From Exiguobacterium sp018617385 (GTDB lineage Bacteria; Bacillota; Bacilli; Exiguobacteriales; Exiguobacteriaceae): a DNA stretch of 64,000 bases. This document shows, piece by piece, positions 41,600-50,676 of the stretch. The notes below the pieces were generated by a model that was given only the letters and a program-made list of their open reading frames with translations, ran no database searches and was not told where the DNA came from. Position 1 is the first letter of the stretch. Each line of letters opens with the position of its first letter. The DNA is taken from contig NZ_JACSKA010000003.1 in the NCBI RefSeq assembly GCF_018617385.1, forward strand, positions 1-64,000, written 5' to 3'. Both the position numbers and the translations under genes were made by a program.

Positions 41600-42043
41600 T
41601 CAAGCGTTTTTTTCGAGCATGAGTGTGACCGGTCCGTCATTGACAAGTGCGACGTCCATCATCGCCCCGAAGCGTCCCGTCTCGACGACGAGCCCGTTCG
41701 CCCGGAGTCGCTCATTGAATTTTTCATAGAGCGTCTCGGCCATGTCCGGTTTTGCGGCCTTTGTGAAAGCAGGTCGCCGTCCTTTCATCGTGTCTCCATA
41801 CAATGTGAATTGCGAGACCGACAAAATTTGACCGGACACGTCTTGAATCGATAAGTTCATCTTTTCTTGATCGTCCTCGAAGACACGGAGACCGGTCACC
41901 TTGTCGGCGAGCCAGTTCACTTCTTCTTCTGTATCTTCATGTGTCACACCGACGAGAAGCAAGTATCCGGCGTTGATTGCCCCGACGACTTCTTCCTCGA
42001 CTGTGACCGATGCTTCTTTCACTCGTTGCAATAATACACGCAC
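41600..42043 (-). CDS. dtd: D-aminoacyl-tRNA deacylase
   Basis: Removes D-amino acids (and Gly from tRNA-Ala) from tRNA in the cytoplasm. In 147 residues: MRVLLQRVKEASVTVEEEVVGAINAGYLLLVGV at the start, the active site SQFTLYGDTMKGRRPAF near 78-94, and the gly-cisPro motif region NDGPVTLMLE near the end. Normal length. It follows relA by 17 nt. Confidence 0.96.
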   Translation of the reverse strand: MRVLLQRVKEASVTVEEEVVGAINAGYLLLVGVTHEDTEEEVNWLADKVTGLRVFEDDQEKMNLSIQDVSGQILSVSQFTLYGDTMKGRRPAFTKAAKPDMAETLYEKFNERLRANGLVVETGRFGAMMDVALVNDGPVTLMLEKNA

Positions 42044-42059
42044 GTTCCTCTTCCTTTCG

Positions 42060-44249
42060 TCACGTCATCATGACTCGGCTGACCGAATACACGTCTGAGA
42101 TTTGTTTGATGCGCTCGACGACTTTCTGCAAGTGATTCACGTTCGGAATCGAGATCGTCATCGAGATGCGGGCCTGTTTGTTTTGGTCGCCCCGACCGCT
42201 GACGGCCACGATATTCGTATTCGTCGCCGATACTGCTTGTAGGACGTCGTTCAAGAGACCTGAACGATCATATCCCGTGATCTCGATATCGACGTTATAG
42301 TTCTTCTCTTTCGCCTGTCCGACTTCCCATTCGACGTCAAGGAGACGCTCCGGGTGTTGTTCATTGACGATGTTCAAGCAGTCTTTCCGGTGAATCGAGA
42401 CCCCGCGTCCACGGGTGATGTATCCGACAATCTCATCGCCCGGGACCGGGTTACAGCAACGGCTCATGCGAACGAGCATGTTGTCGATTCCTTTGACCGT
42501 CACGCCCGCCTCTGCCGTTTTCTTCTTCGGCGCCTGACTGACTTTCAATTCGCTAATGGCTTCAGAGAGCTCGAGTTTCGGCTCTTTCCGCTGCTTCTCC
42601 GTCAATTTATGCGCGACTTGAGCGGCCGTGATGCCTTGATAACCGACAGCGGCATACATCTCTTCCTCGTTCCCGAAGTTGAACTTCTCGACGACGATAC
42701 TGAGTGCCGGCTCATCGATAATCTCTTTCGGTTCAAAACCAAGTTTCTTGATTTCTGCCTCGACGAGATCTTTCCCTTTCTCGACGTTCTCTTCACGCTG
42801 TTGACGTTTGAACCATTGACGAATCTTGTTCTTCGCCTGGCTCGAAACCGCGAGTTTCAACCAGTCCTTACTCGGCCCGTAACTGTGCTTCGACGTGATG
42901 ATTTCAATGATATCACCCGTCTCGAGTTTGTAGTCGAGCGGCACCATCCGACCGTTTACTTTCGCGCCCGTCATCCGATGGCCAATCTCTGTATGAATTC
43001 GGTACGCATAGTCGATCGGGACTGAGCCCTTCGGCAATTCGAAGACGTCCCCTTTCGGTGTGAAGACGTAAAGCATGTCGCTAAAGAAATCGACTTTGAG
43101 GGATTCCATGAATTCCTCGGCATCGGTCGTATCTTTTTGAAGCTCAAGAATCTCACGAAGGTGCGCAATCTTCTCGTCGAATCCGTTCGTTGAGACATTT
43201 TTCCCTTCTTTATACGCCCAGTGTGCCGCAATCCCGAACTCGGCGATGAAGTGCATGTCTTTCGTCCGAATTTGGACTTCAAGCGGTTCACCTTTCGGAC
43301 CGATCACGGTCGTATGGAGCGACTGATACATGTTCGGTTTCGGCATGGCGATATAATCTTTGAAGCGTCCCGGCATCGGCTTGTATTGCGTATGGATGAT
43401 CCCGAGCACCGCATAACAATCACGAATCGAATCGACGATAATGCGGACCGCCATCAAATCATAAATTTCATTGAACTCTTTTTTATGCTTCACCATCTTA
43501 TTGTAGATGGAATAGATATGTTTCGGTCGGCCGTTCACGTCTGCATCGATATGCACTTCTTCAAGAACCCCGTTCACTTCCGTGATGACAGAGGTGACGA
43601 GCGCTTCCCGTTCCGTCCGTTTTTGTTTCATCATCGAGACGATCTTATAGTATTGCTGCGGGTTGATATAACGTAATGAAATATCTTCGAGCTCCCACTT
43701 GATCGTCGAGATCCCCATCCGGTGTGCGAGCGGAGCAAAGATTTCGAGCGTCTCTTCGGCCTTTTGAACTTGCTTTTCTTTCGGCATATGCTGAAGCGTC
43801 CGCATATTGTGGAGTCGGTCCGCAAGTTTGATCAAAATCACGCGCACGTCTTCTGCCATGGCGATAATCATCTTCCGATGGTTTTCGGCGAGTTCTTCTT
43901 TTTTCGATTTATATTTGATCTTCCCAAGTTTTGTGACGCCATCGACAAGCATGGCCACGTCCGGACCAAAATCGTCCGTCAATTGCTGTAACGAAATATC
44001 CGTATCTTCGACAACATCATGCAAGAGCGCTCCGATAATCGTCGTGGCATCTAAGCCGATATCAACGAGAATGCCGGCCACTTGGACCGGATGGAGGATA
44101 TAGGGCTCGCCCGAACGTCGGAACTGACCGGTATGATGAAGTTTTGCGTATTCGTAAGCGCGTTTCACTTCGGCTATATCGTCGTCACCCATATACTCCC
44201 CGAGCGCGTCGAGAAGATCCTCAATACTTACGATTTGTTTTTTGGTCAT
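42060..44249 (-). CDS. relA: Bifunctional (p)ppGpp synthetase/hydrolase RelA
   Basis: Makes and degrades the stringent-response alarmone. The 729 residues have the HD hydrolase domain with GALLHDVVEDTD and HRKMIIAMAEDVRVILIKLADRLHNM, the synthetase domain with KHIYSIYNKMVKH, YDLMAVRIIV and YQSLHTTVIGPKGEPLEVQIRT, a TGS domain, and a C-terminal ACT domain. Both activities' motifs look intact. The start is taken as ATG 44249; a GTG four codons earlier lies too close to AAGGG. Own promoter at 44345-44373. dtd follows, as in B. subtilis. Confidence 0.95.
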   Translation of the reverse strand: MTKKQIVSIEDLLDALGEYMGDDDIAEVKRAYEYAKLHHTGQFRRSGEPYILHPVQVAGILVDIGLDATTIIGALLHDVVEDTDISLQQLTDDFGPDVAMLVDGVTKLGKIKYKSKKEELAENHRKMIIAMAEDVRVILIKLADRLHNMRTLQHMPKEKQVQKAEETLEIFAPLAHRMGISTIKWELEDISLRYINPQQYYKIVSMMKQKRTEREALVTSVITEVNGVLEEVHIDADVNGRPKHIYSIYNKMVKHKKEFNEIYDLMAVRIIVDSIRDCYAVLGIIHTQYKPMPGRFKDYIAMPKPNMYQSLHTTVIGPKGEPLEVQIRTKDMHFIAEFGIAAHWAYKEGKNVSTNGFDEKIAHLREILELQKDTTDAEEFMESLKVDFFSDMLYVFTPKGDVFELPKGSVPIDYAYRIHTEIGHRMTGAKVNGRMVPLDYKLETGDIIEIITSKHSYGPSKDWLKLAVSSQAKNKIRQWFKRQQREENVEKGKDLVEAEIKKLGFEPKEIIDEPALSIVVEKFNFGNEEEMYAAVGYQGITAAQVAHKLTEKQRKEPKLELSEAISELKVSQAPKKKTAEAGVTVKGIDNMLVRMSRCCNPVPGDEIVGYITRGRGVSIHRKDCLNIVNEQHPERLLDVEWEVGQAKEKNYNVDIEITGYDRSGLLNDVLQAVSATNTNIVAVSGRGDQNKQARISMTISIPNVNHLQKVVERIKQISDVYSVSRVMMT

Positions 44250-44344
44250 AACATTCGACACCCTTTTTCTAACCGCTCCAATCGCCTCGGATTCGTCGCA
44301 GCATGGTAGTAGTTTGTATTCAAGATTCTGTGATTTTTATAACC

Positions 44345-44373
44345 ATTATCGAAAAAATCTGACGACCTGTCAA
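44345..44373 (-). promoter_or_regulatory. Promoter of relA-dtd
   Basis: On the minus strand TTGACA, 17 nt, GATAAT, about 100 nt upstream of relA. Confidence 0.7.
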
Positions 44374-44408
44374 AGGTTGTAGGTTATTTTCCTTAAAAAC
44401 TATTCAAA

Positions 44409-44433
44409 AACGGGAAGCATGTCGCTTCCCGTT
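44409..44433 (-). terminator. Terminator of apt
   Basis: 10-bp perfect stem (44409-44418 with 44424-44433) starting 5 nt after the apt stop; followed by a short T run on the minus strand. Confidence 0.82.
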
Positions 44434-44437
44434 CAAA

Positions 44438-44956
44438 TTAGTCTTCGTAGCGGATGAGTGAGAACACGTCGTATCCTTCGAGACGCTCACGTCCACCAAG
44501 TCCATCGAGTTCAATCAAGAACCCGATTCCCGCAACAACTCCACCGAGTTGTTCAATCATTTTAATCGTCGCTTCAATCGTACCACCTGTTGCGAGCAAG
44601 TCATCCAAGATGACGACTTGTTGTCCAGGTTGGATTGAATCTTTGTGCATCGTTAAGATGTCTGTTCCGTACTCGAGACCGTATGATACACGTACTGTCT
44701 CACGTGGTAACTTTCCTTCTTTACGTACAGGTACGAACCCGAGTTCAAGTGCATATGCTGCCGGGCAACCGACGACAAATCCGCGCGCTTCCGGTCCAGC
44801 GATCAACTCGGCTCCACGTTCACGTGCATAAACGATGAGCTCATCTACCGCTTTCTTGTAGACTTCGCCATCTTGCATAAGTGACGTGATGTCTTTGAAG
44901 CTGATTCCTTCCTTCGGATAATCTGCTACTTCTTTAATATGCTGTTTGAAATCCAT
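44438..44956 (-). CDS. apt: Adenine phosphoribosyltransferase
   Basis: Salvages adenine to AMP using PRPP. The start is ATG 44956 (172 residues: MDFKQHIKEVADYPKEGISFKDIT); upstream in-frame codons lie inside recJ. Motifs: IAGPEARGFVVGCPAAYALELGFVPVRKEGKLP and the PRPP loop QVVILDDLLATGGTIEA (about 120-136). It begins 2 nt after the recJ stop, the conserved recJ-apt-relA order of Bacillales. Confidence 0.96.
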   Translation of the reverse strand: MDFKQHIKEVADYPKEGISFKDITSLMQDGEVYKKAVDELIVYARERGAELIAGPEARGFVVGCPAAYALELGFVPVRKEGKLPRETVRVSYGLEYGTDILTMHKDSIQPGQQVVILDDLLATGGTIEATIKMIEQLGGVVAGIGFLIELDGLGGRERLEGYDVFSLIRYED

Positions 44957-44957
44957 T

Positions 44958-47252
44958 TTATGTGTATGCCTCCTGCATCTTGTTCGATCGCAACGATTGT
45001 AACCGCTCTTTGAGCTCCGCCAATGACGCGTATACGAAACGCTCTTCGAGTTGTTGGCGCCCAATCCGGCGTTGATAGCACGGCGCCTCGGTCAAATCGC
45101 GTTTCGGTGCTTCTGGATTGACTCCAGGCAGTCCGTCTTCCATTGTAACAAGAAATTCGAGTTCAGAGAATACTTGATGCATAAATTGAATCGTATTTTT
45201 TGACCATTTTCGCTCTTTTGACAGACGAATCAGGTTTTCACGTAGATTTTTCCGTTCGCATGTCGCCATATGGACATAATACGTTCGGAAATCCTCGCGG
45301 GACGGAAGACGTTCAAAGAACGAGTCTCCTTGACCGAAGGCACAATAAATGCGTTCGACCCCTTCATGAAGTTTCTCTGCGAGTACCTCTTCATCATCAG
45401 GAAGATCGAGCAAGACGACGAAACGGTTGAGCGGTTCATCTCCTTCATGGAGTGGAAAATCTTCGTTCGTCCCTTGGAAAGATAAGAATGACGTCTGTTC
45501 TTTCGGCAAATCTTTCAACTCTTGCATCGATTTTTTCTTTCCACGATAGTCAAACACCTGAAAGTCATCGACGCGTAAGTCTTGAATCATAAGCTGGGGC
45601 TTACGCATCCCATTCCATTCATTCACTTGAAGACTTCCCATCACCGAGATATGAGCCATCTTTGAAATCTCTGAAACAACGTGTCCGAATCCAAATCCGA
45701 TGCCATCGAGCTCACGCTTGTCTCCTGCGAGCTGTACTTTCAAATGGGTGGCGTCACGTCCGATTTGGCGAATATCACGCAGTTTCGCATCTGCGACGAC
45801 AACGCGAGGGGATGGATTCCCCATACCAAATGGCGCGAGCTTTCCAATCTCTGAGATCAAATCGAGCGAAACGTCGTTAACGGAGAGTTTCAAGTCGACG
45901 TTGACTCGTGGTACAAACACATCATCCGAGATGGACTCCGCCTGACCGTTCAGTCGCTCTCGTAGTTCGGCGACGTGTTCCGACTGAAGGGTCATCCCGG
46001 CCGCAGCTGGATGTCCGCCAAAGTGTGGCAAGATATCTTCATTCTTCGAGAGTTCTTTGAAGAGGTCAAACCCATCAATCGAGCGACCCGATCCTTTCGC
46101 CTTACCCGTCTCAGGGTCGTGGCAAAGGAGGATGACTGGACGATAGTACGCCTCGACGAGACGAGATGCGACAATCCCGACGACGCCAGGATTCCACTTC
46201 TCACTCGCCACGACGAGTACACGGTCCTCGGTCATCGACGCTTCAACGAGTTCTTTCGCTTCAGCAGCGATTGTCTTGACGATGTCTTGACGTTCTTTGT
46301 TTTGCTTATCGAGCTGTTTCGCGAGCTCGAGCGCTTCCTCCACATGTTCGGCTAGGAGCATTTGAAGTGCCGGCATCGCCGAATCGAGTCGACCCGCGGC
46401 ATTGATGCGAGGACCGAACGCGAAACCGACCGATTCTTCGTTCAACACGCTGTCACCGAGACCACATACTTCACGTAACGCTAAGATACCTGGACGTTTT
46501 GAAGCCTCGAGTGCGGCGATTCCCTTCTTCGCGAGCAACCGATTCTCTCCGTCGAGTGGGACGAGGTCGGCAATCGTTCCGAGGACGGCCAAATCAAGGA
46601 GTTCTTCCGGCATTCTTCCTAAAACGGCGTGTGCCACTTTGAGGGCGACTCCCGCTCCGGCGAGTTTATCGTATGGATACCCCGGGTCGATATGCGGATG
46701 AATGATCGCATAGGCGTCCGGCAATGTCTCTTTAGGCTCGTGGTGGTCCGTGATGATCAAATCGACGCCAAGGTCTTTTAAGAGTGTCGCTTCTTCAATC
46801 CCTGAAATTCCACAATCCACCGTGATGACCAAGGTGAATCCCTCGTTTGCCGCCCATTGAAACGCTTCTTTGTTCGGTCCATATCCTTCCGTGAAACGGT
46901 TCGGGATATAACACTCGGCCATGACACCGATTTCGGTCAACGCGTGCCACATAACAGATGAGGCACTGACCCCGTCGACATCGTAGTCACCATAGATGAG
47001 CACCATCTCCCCATCGTCTGCTGCCTGTTTGATGCGGGTGACGACTTTCTCCATCTGTTCAAACAAGTACGGGTCATGAAAGACGAGTTCTTCCTCGGCA
47101 TACAAGAATGCCTTGGCCGCTTCTACGTCTTGATGACCACGCTGAACGAGCAACGTCGCCAGTTGTGATGATATATTTAATTCGTTTTGTAAACGCGTGA
47201 CGTCGTCCGGATTCGTTTCCGGATAGAGCCACTGTTTCTTCGAATGGTACAT
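44958..47252 (-). CDS. recJ: Single-stranded-DNA-specific exonuclease RecJ
   Basis: 5'-to-3' single-strand exonuclease of recombination and mismatch repair. The start is ATG 47252 (764 residues), with GGAGTGAAGGAC directly upstream. Motifs: DHH-family VLIYGDYDVDGVSASSVM (near 80), VITVDCGISG, LIITDHHEPKETLPD, the DHHA1 motif HFGGHPAAAGMTL, and an OB domain. The C-terminal extension of about 200 residues is the Firmicute-type RecJ tail. It precedes apt. Confidence 0.95.
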   Translation of the reverse strand: MYHSKKQWLYPETNPDDVTRLQNELNISSQLATLLVQRGHQDVEAAKAFLYAEEELVFHDPYLFEQMEKVVTRIKQAADDGEMVLIYGDYDVDGVSASSVMWHALTEIGVMAECYIPNRFTEGYGPNKEAFQWAANEGFTLVITVDCGISGIEEATLLKDLGVDLIITDHHEPKETLPDAYAIIHPHIDPGYPYDKLAGAGVALKVAHAVLGRMPEELLDLAVLGTIADLVPLDGENRLLAKKGIAALEASKRPGILALREVCGLGDSVLNEESVGFAFGPRINAAGRLDSAMPALQMLLAEHVEEALELAKQLDKQNKERQDIVKTIAAEAKELVEASMTEDRVLVVASEKWNPGVVGIVASRLVEAYYRPVILLCHDPETGKAKGSGRSIDGFDLFKELSKNEDILPHFGGHPAAAGMTLQSEHVAELRERLNGQAESISDDVFVPRVNVDLKLSVNDVSLDLISEIGKLAPFGMGNPSPRVVVADAKLRDIRQIGRDATHLKVQLAGDKRELDGIGFGFGHVVSEISKMAHISVMGSLQVNEWNGMRKPQLMIQDLRVDDFQVFDYRGKKKSMQELKDLPKEQTSFLSFQGTNEDFPLHEGDEPLNRFVVLLDLPDDEEVLAEKLHEGVERIYCAFGQGDSFFERLPSREDFRTYYVHMATCERKNLRENLIRLSKERKWSKNTIQFMHQVFSELEFLVTMEDGLPGVNPEAPKRDLTEAPCYQRRIGRQQLEERFVYASLAELKERLQSLRSNKMQEAYT

Positions 47253-47322
47253 GTCCTTCACTCCAATCAATTGTAGATTATAGCAGACCGCGTGAAAGAT
47301 GTGCCGTCTTGACATTTGAAAA

Positions 47323-47345
47323 GGTCTCCCGATTGAAGGGAGACC
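47323..47345 (-). terminator. Terminator of secDF
   Basis: 8-bp perfect stem (47323-47330 with 47338-47345, 7-nt loop) followed by TTTTC on the minus strand, 7 nt after the secF stop. Confidence 0.82.
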
Positions 47346-47351
47346 CACTTG

Positions 47352-48278
47352 TTACGCCTCTGTGACCGGCGTATCTTTTTTCTTGTTGATTGTCGTCCGT
47401 TTGATGAGGAGCCATAAATACGATGCAATGAAGATCGAAGAATACATCCCCATGAAAAGTCCGACGATGAGGGCGAGCGAGAAGCTACGAATCGACTCTG
47501 CCCCGAACGCATACAAGGCAATCGCTGTGACGAGTACCGTGATGACCGTATTCACGGACCGGACGATCGTCTCTTGAATCGACTTGTTGATGATTGACTC
47601 ATAGACGTCCATCGACTTGATTTTTCGTTCTTTTTCATACGACGTGATATTCTCGCGGACCCGGTCGAACGTAACGATCGTATCGTTGACGGAATAACCG
47701 ATGATGGTCAAGATCGCGGCGATGAAGTACAAGTTGACCTCGATCCCAAATAACGAGAACGCGACAATCATGAAGAAGGCATCGTGGAGCATGGCAACCA
47801 CGGTCGCGACCGCATAGGAAAATTGGAAACGGACCGTGATGTAGAGAATGATCCCGATCGAAGCGACGGCTACCGCATACAAGGCGTTTTTCGCCAAGTC
47901 ACGACCAACCTGAGCCGAGACGGTGCTGATGTTCGGGTCGTTTCCGAACTGCTCCGTGAACGCCGTCTTGACGTTCGCGACTTCCTCTTGCCCTAATTGA
48001 CCGACGAATGTGACATATGCCAAGCGACCTTCATCTGCATATTGGACGCTTGAAATCTCTTGGTCGACACCGGCATCGTTGAACGCTTGCGTGAATTCCT
48101 CTTGCGATACGCGTTCTTCCGTCAAGACTTCGACGCGTGTCCCTGAAGCAAAATCGATTCCGAGGTTCAACCCACGGAAGAACAAGAGACCGATTCCGAG
48201 AACGACGATCGCCGTCGAAACCAAGAACATCGTGCGCATATGTTTCACGTAATTCCATTCAGTAAGCTTAAAGTTCAC
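47352..48278 (-). CDS. secF: Protein translocase subunit SecF
   Basis: Membrane subunit that pulls preproteins through SecYEG using the proton gradient, with SecD. The start is GTG 48278 (308 residues), 8 nt after GGAGAG; it lies inside the end of secD (11-nt overlap), so the two are translationally coupled. It has six membrane segments, LGIDFASGTRVEVLTEERVS in the first loop, and the conserved GYSVNDTIVTFDRVREN and TTVITVLVTAIALYAFG-type blocks. In B. subtilis SecDF is one fused polypeptide; here it is split. Confidence 0.94.
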   Translation of the reverse strand: MNFKLTEWNYVKHMRTMFLVSTAIVVLGIGLLFFRGLNLGIDFASGTRVEVLTEERVSQEEFTQAFNDAGVDQEISSVQYADEGRLAYVTFVGQLGQEEVANVKTAFTEQFGNDPNISTVSAQVGRDLAKNALYAVAVASIGIILYITVRFQFSYAVATVVAMLHDAFFMIVAFSLFGIEVNLYFIAAILTIIGYSVNDTIVTFDRVRENITSYEKERKIKSMDVYESIINKSIQETIVRSVNTVITVLVTAIALYAFGAESIRSFSLALIVGLFMGMYSSIFIASYLWLLIKRTTINKKKDTPVTEA

Positions 48279-49569
48279 GGATTTCACTCTCCTTCACACC
48301 AAACCATCCTTTGCGTTTGTCGAACAGACGACTTGAGACAAGGAGGTGCATCAAATAACGTGAGATGAATACGTTCGAGATGAACGTCATCCCGATTGAG
48401 ATCATGAGCATGACGGCGAACCCTTTGACCGAGCTTTGTCCGAAATAGAACAAGACCGCAGCCGAGATGAGCGTCGTCAAGTTGGCATCGATAATCGTAC
48501 TGAGGGAACGACGGTTACCTGCACGGAATGCCGATAAGACCGATTTTCCAGAGCGGAGCTCGTCTTTGATTCGTTCTGCGGTAATGATGTTCGCATCGAC
48601 CGCCATACCGACCCCGAGGACGAGTGCCGCAATCCCTGGGAGCGTCAAGACCGCATTGATTCCGTTGAAGAACAACATGATCAAGTTGATGTACAGAACA
48701 AGCGTGATGATCGACACGAGTCCTGGGAGACGATAGAAGAACAACATGAAGAGGAATACAGCGATGATTCCGATTGTTGCGGCAAATACCGTTTCTTCTA
48801 AAGCATCTTGACCGAACTGGGCCGATACAGATGTCGAGTAAATCTCATCAAGTTTGACCGGGAGCGCCCCTGCATTCAAGATGTCCGCAAGGCGTTGACC
48901 GCTTTCCGCGTCAATTCCACCACCTGAGATGATGGCTTTATCCGATAAGATCGGGCTCGTTACCGAAGCATCTGACACAATCTTCGAGTTCTCTTTTTGA
49001 ACTTCTTCCTCATATGTGTCGCCCTCTTCATAGTCGAGCCAAATGACCAGACGGTTCTCAGGAGCTGGAAGTTGTGCAATCTCAGATGTCACTTCACCAA
49101 ACTTGTCAGCCGATTGAAGTGTCAACTCAACGACCGGTTGTCCTTGTTGGTTGTAGCTGAGCGCTGCCCCACGCGGCGCCAAGTCTTTCCCATCGAGCAA
49201 GACGTTGTCGTTCACGTCACGGAATGTCAATTGTGCCGTAGACGAGAGAACTTCGCGCGCTTCGTTTTGGTTCGATACGCCCGCGAGCTGGACACGGATG
49301 CGATTGTTTTCTTCGATTCGAACGTCCGGTTCAGAAACTCCGAGGACGTTGATTCGGTTATTGATGGCGCGAACGGTTGCATTCATCGCCGACTCGTCGA
49401 TGACGTCACCGTCTTCGAGCGGTTGTACTTCATACAAAACTTCGAATCCACCTTTTAAGTCGAGTCCGAGGTTCGTGTTCTTGACGACCCATGGTGTCGT
49501 GAACACTGCGAGCAGGATTGTCGCAATCATGATGATTGCAAAAATCGCAATGTTGCCTTTTTTGTACAT
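48268..49569 (-). CDS. secD: Protein translocase subunit SecD
   Basis: Partner of SecF in proton-driven late steps of secretion. In 433 residues: N-terminal helix, LGLDLKGGFEVLYEV, the large P1 extracytoplasmic domain with SAQFGQDALEETVFAA at its end, and the C-terminal helices with GMAVDANIITAERIKDELRSG, which carries the conserved Asp used in proton movement. Shorter than the 600-residue proteobacterial SecD, as usual in Firmicutes. Overlaps secF by 11 nt. Confidence 0.94.
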   Translation of the reverse strand: MYKKGNIAIFAIIMIATILLAVFTTPWVVKNTNLGLDLKGGFEVLYEVQPLEDGDVIDESAMNATVRAINNRINVLGVSEPDVRIEENNRIRVQLAGVSNQNEAREVLSSTAQLTFRDVNDNVLLDGKDLAPRGAALSYNQQGQPVVELTLQSADKFGEVTSEIAQLPAPENRLVIWLDYEEGDTYEEEVQKENSKIVSDASVTSPILSDKAIISGGGIDAESGQRLADILNAGALPVKLDEIYSTSVSAQFGQDALEETVFAATIGIIAVFLFMLFFYRLPGLVSIITLVLYINLIMLFFNGINAVLTLPGIAALVLGVGMAVDANIITAERIKDELRSGKSVLSAFRAGNRRSLSTIIDANLTTLISAAVLFYFGQSSVKGFAVMLMISIGMTFISNVFISRYLMHLLVSSRLFDKRKGWFGVKESEIREL

Positions 49570-49715
49570 ACGACTATTTCCTTTCTAAACCACTGTTCTT
49601 GATAAAAACTTCTCTCGTTAACATTACAAATTTTCTAAACATTTATCAATCATTTTCCTAAAATTGTAACGACCTTCACAGATTGTTTGACTGAATTTGC
49701 GTATAAGACTAAATG

Positions 49716-49744
49716 TTGCACAAGGGCAAAACTTCATGTATGAT
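49716..49744 (+). promoter_or_regulatory. Promoter of zupT
   Basis: TTGCAC, 17 nt, TATGAT, ending 36 nt before the ATG. No Zur-like box is seen here. The secD-zupT spacer (49570-49780) holds nothing else recognised. Confidence 0.6.
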
Positions 49745-49780
49745 GTAGCTAACATCACAACATCAAAGGAGTCTTTCCAC

Positions 49781-50641
49781 ATGGACAGCACAATTATTTT
49801 CGCGTTTCTCCTCACCTTGTTCGCAGGGCTTGCGACAGGGATCGGGAGTATGATCGCATTCTTTGCGAAACGGACGAACACGGCTTTCTTATCCATCTCT
49901 CTCGGATTTTCAGGCGGTGTCATGATTTACGTATCGTTCATCGAGATTTTCCCGAAGGCGCTTGACGAGCTCGTCGGTGCACACGGAGAGTATACGGGAA
50001 CGATTTACACCGTCCTCGCATTCTTCGGTGGAATGTTCTTGATTGGCATGATCGATAAGTTCATTCCGAAAATGGAGAACCCGCACGAGGTCAAGTTCGT
50101 TGAGTCGATGCAGAATGACCCGACAACACATGAACTCGCAACGACGACGACAAATGAAGCGGCTCCAATCAACCATCCAGAGGTACAAAATCGACTTAAA
50201 AAAATGGGGATTTTCATGGCACTCGCCATCGGGATTCACAACTTCCCAGAAGGACTCGCCACATTTGTGTCGGCGCTCGATGACCCAGCCGTCGGCGTGG
50301 CCATTGCCATTGCCATCGCGCTGCATAACATTCCAGAAGGGATCGCCGTCTCCGTGCCGATTTATTATGCGACAGGTTCACGGAAGAAGGCGTTCAAGCT
50401 TTCGATGTTGTCAGGGCTTGCCGAGCCTGCCGGAGCAGCCATCGGATTCTTGTTACTCATGCCGTTCTTGAGCGACACGGTATTTGGTCTCTTGTTCGCA
50501 GCAGTTGGTGGGATTATGGTCTTCATCTCACTCGACGAGTTACTCCCTGCTGCTCGTGAATATGGGCATGCCCACCATTCGATGTATGGAATGGTCGCCG
50601 GGATGATTGTCATGGCGACAAGTCTTATCTTATTAATGTAA
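49781..50641 (+). CDS. zupT: ZIP-family metal transporter ZupT
   Basis: Imports zinc (and often Fe2+ or Mn2+) across the membrane. The start is ATG 49781 (286 residues) with AAAGGAG upstream; earlier in-frame codons lack a site. Eight membrane segments are visible. The two metal-site helices read HNFPEGLATFVSAL and LHNIPEGIAVSVPI, with a His/Glu-bearing cytoplasmic loop (about 100-145) between helices 3 and 4. The HNxPEG pair is diagnostic of ZIP transporters. Monocistronic. Confidence 0.93.
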   Translation: MDSTIIFAFLLTLFAGLATGIGSMIAFFAKRTNTAFLSISLGFSGGVMIYVSFIEIFPKALDELVGAHGEYTGTIYTVLAFFGGMFLIGMIDKFIPKMENPHEVKFVESMQNDPTTHELATTTTNEAAPINHPEVQNRLKKMGIFMALAIGIHNFPEGLATFVSALDDPAVGVAIAIAIALHNIPEGIAVSVPIYYATGSRKKAFKLSMLSGLAEPAGAAIGFLLLMPFLSDTVFGLLFAAVGGIMVFISLDELLPAAREYGHAHHSMYGMVAGMIVMATSLILLM

Positions 50642-50646
50642 CGAGC

Positions 50647-50674
50647 AATGCCCTGACGCGAGCGTCAGGGCATT
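50647..50674. terminator. Bidirectional terminator between zupT and mcp
   Basis: 12-bp stem (50647-50658 with 50663-50674, tetraloop) between convergent genes, 3 nt before the mcp stop. Confidence 0.85.
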
Positions 50675-50676
50675 TG

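Noticed and set aside
42354..43025. A 223-codon open frame on the plus strand inside relA
   Set aside because: Antisense to the conserved synthetase/TGS part of relA; no start signals; composition reflects codon mirroring.
48268..48287. Possible frameshift splitting a fused secDF
   Set aside because: secF has its own ribosome binding site and GTG, and secD ends in a normal charged C-terminal tail, so two genes are the simpler reading.
49742..49756. GATGT-N5-ACATC inverted repeat before zupT as a metal-regulator site
   Set aside because: Only 5-bp arms, with no match to Zur, Fur or MntR consensus that I can defend.
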